In this document: positions 5,868 through 6,801 of the stretch, one piece after another
Position numbering within the stretch: the stretch's first letter is position 1
How the letters are laid out: the number at the start of each line of letters is the position of its first letter
Assembly (NCBI GenBank): GCA_031273145.1
Contig: JAISSL010000064.1
Span: 1 to 6,801 of the forward strand
Reading direction: 5' to 3'
DNA from: Zoogloeaceae bacterium
GTDB lineage: Bacteria; Pseudomonadota; Gammaproteobacteria; Burkholderiales; Rhodocyclaceae
DNA: 6,801 bases
The notes under the pieces: model-generated
What the model saw: the letters and a program-made list of their open reading frames with translations, nothing else
Database searches by the model: none
What the model was told of the DNA's origin: nothing
Position numbers and translations under genes: made by a program

Positions 5868-5876
5868 AGTATAGCA
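5868..5876 (-). promoter_or_regulatory. Extended -10 promoter of the DUF1640-like gene
   Basis: On the minus strand TGC (5876-5874) directly precedes TATACT (5873-5868), a five-of-six match to TATAAT with the extended TGn element. Transcription would begin near 5861, 30 bases before the ATG. The -35 position at 17 bases (ATAGCA, 5896-5891) matches only half of TTGACA, which is tolerable with an extended -10. Confidence 0.55.
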
Positions 5877-5896
5877 TGTTTTGGTCGTAATGCTAT
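5871..5896. repeat. Operator-like inverted repeat over the promoter
   Basis: ATAGCAT (5871-5877) and ATGCTAT (5890-5896) are exact 7-base inverted arms with a 12-base spacer, centre to centre 19 bases (nearly two helical turns). One arm covers the -10 and the other covers the -35 region of the minus-strand promoter. This is the geometry of a dimeric repressor or activator site, but no regulator is encoded nearby, so the role is inferred. Confidence 0.45.
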
Positions 5897-5959
5897 CCTG
5901 GCGTGGCTTTTGCGGTAGGTTTTGATTTTGACTTTGTATGCACAAAAAAGACAGTCTGA

Positions 5960-6801
5960 CTACAACTTTCTCTCTTCAAGACGTACAGGGATAACTCCCC
6001 CGCTAAACCGCTCATTGCCGGACAGGTCGCGCCAGCTTTTAATCGCGCTAAAACCGGCGTCCGCTAAAAGATGTCGAACCGCTTCACCCTGCGCGTGCCC
6101 GTGTTCGCAGAGCAGGTGCCCGCCGGGTTTGAGGTGGCGCGGCGCGGCGTGGATAATGGCGCGAAGGCAGGATAGGCCATCGGCTTCGTCGGTCAAGGCA
6201 AGGCGCGGCTCGTAGCGAAGGCCATCGCCCGCAAGATACGGGTCGTCGGCAGCGATATAAGGCGGATTCGCCACAATCAGATGAAAGTTCTCGTCCGCAA
6301 GGGCGGAAAACCAGTCGCTTTGCAAAAATCGCGCCTCGGCAGCCAGGGCGGTTGCGTTGGTCTCTGCAACCTGGAGCGCCTCGGCGCTTGTATCCACGCC
6401 GGTCACTTTTGCGCGCGGGCATTCCAGCGCAATGGAAATGGCAATGGCGCCACTCCCGCAGCCCAAATCAAGCACCATTAAATCAGGCGCGGGAGATTCC
6501 GCCAGCAAGGCAAGGGCAAGTCCTACCAGTTCTTCCGTTTCCGGGCGGGGCACGAGTACCGCAGGCGTGACCTTGAAGGTTCGGGCGCGAAAGCGCGCTT
6601 CACCTACCAGATAGGCCAGCGGTTCGCCCTGGGCGCGGCGTTCTACCAACTCGGCAAGCCGCGCCACGCACGGCGCATCCAGCGTTTTATCCGGGTCGCA
6701 AATCAGTTCGGCATGGGAGAGTTGCAGGACATGCTGCGCCAGAAGCCTTGCGTCCAGCGCGTCAATCCGCGATTTTGCGGACTTTAGCCAGTCGGAAAGG
6801 G
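5960..6801 (-). CDS. prmC: Peptide chain release factor N5-glutamine methyltransferase (5' partial)
   Basis: PrmC (HemK) transfers a methyl group from S-adenosylmethionine to the glutamine of the GGQ motif of release factors RF1 and RF2, which raises termination efficiency. In the window 279 codons are visible and the frame is still open at 6801, so only a few N-terminal residues are missing (E. coli, 277). The N-terminal release-factor-binding domain is present (W-L-K-S-A near 6788, then D-A-R-L-L-A-Q-H-V-L, through R-R-A-Q-G-E-P-L-A-Y-L). Next come V-P-R-P-E-T-E-E-L, the SAM-binding loop D-L-G-C-G-S-G (6469-6449), and the catalytic N-P-P-Y that holds the target glutamine amide (6268-6257). 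The stop is TAG 5962-5960. A GTG at 6667 is not the start, because the frame upstream encodes clear family sequence. In many proteobacteria prmC follows prfA; prfA would then lie to the right of the window, which is inference. No clear terminator follows. Confidence 0.97.
   Translation of the reverse strand, partial: LSDWLKSAKSRIDALDARLLAQHVLQLSHAELICDPDKTLDAPCVARLAELVERRAQGEPLAYLVGEARFRARTFKVTPAVLVPRPETEELVGLALALLAESPAPDLMVLDLGCGSGAIAISIALECPRAKVTGVDTSAEALQVAETNATALAAEARFLQSDWFSALADENFHLIVANPPYIAADDPYLAGDGLRYEPRLALTDEADGLSCLRAIIHAAPRHLKPGGHLLCEHGHAQGEAVRHLLADAGFSAIKSWRDLSGNERFSGGVIPVRLEERKL

Noticed and set aside
5944..5962. Intrinsic terminator after prmC (T6 on the minus strand at 5949-5944)
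   Set aside because: The preceding bases form only a four-base stem with an impossible one-base loop, so the T-run alone is not enough.
6665..6667. GTG as the start of prmC
   Set aside because: The frame continues upstream to the window edge and encodes the recognisable N-terminal domain of PrmC, so the true start is to the right of the window.

Overview
The window most likely comes from a proteobacterium, probably a betaproteobacterium. The ClpB and PrmC sequences are of proteobacterial type, and clpB is preceded by a textbook sigma-32 (RpoH) heat-shock promoter. The conserved genes are GC-rich. I did not run a database search, so the taxonomic guess rests on recognising protein families and promoter style.

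Layout. Positions 1-1735 hold a minus-strand cluster, read right to left. It starts with an HDOD-domain regulatory protein (1735-890), then an unrecognised 97-residue protein (859-566), then a protein starting at 563 that leaves the window at position 1. That last protein has a twin-arginine-type signal peptide and a cysteine-marked repeat resembling a parallel beta-helix. Spacings of 30 and 2 bases suggest one operon. A 163-base divergent intergenic region separates it from clpB (1899-4481, plus strand), a full-length 860-residue disaggregase with every key ATPase and pore residue in place, under the RpoH promoter at 1843-1871.

Downstream of clpB there is no recognisable terminator. A sigma-70-like promoter with a perfect TATAAT lies at 4497-4526. 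It is followed by a possible 38-residue small ORF, a zinc-ribbon membrane protein (4681-4950) and a membrane-anchored four-cysteine protein (4963-5397). The last two are visibly AT-richer than clpB and look like a co-transcribed accessory pair of unknown function. Region 5398-5530 holds a small stem-loop, an almost perfect 37-base palindrome and a strong bidirectional terminator. The terminator also ends a minus-strand gene for a DUF1640-like coiled-coil membrane protein (5831-5529). That gene's probable promoter contains an operator-like inverted repeat. The window closes with prmC (5960 to beyond 6801, minus strand), the release-factor glutamine methyltransferase, missing only its first few residues.

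clpB (protein rescue after heat stress) and prmC (release-factor maturation) are housekeeping genes. The least explained parts are the HDOD / 97-residue / Tat-exported cluster, and the small zinc-ribbon plus four-cysteine membrane pair with its structured leader and palindromic tail. I see no CRISPR array, tRNA, rRNA, insertion sequence or recognisable phage gene.
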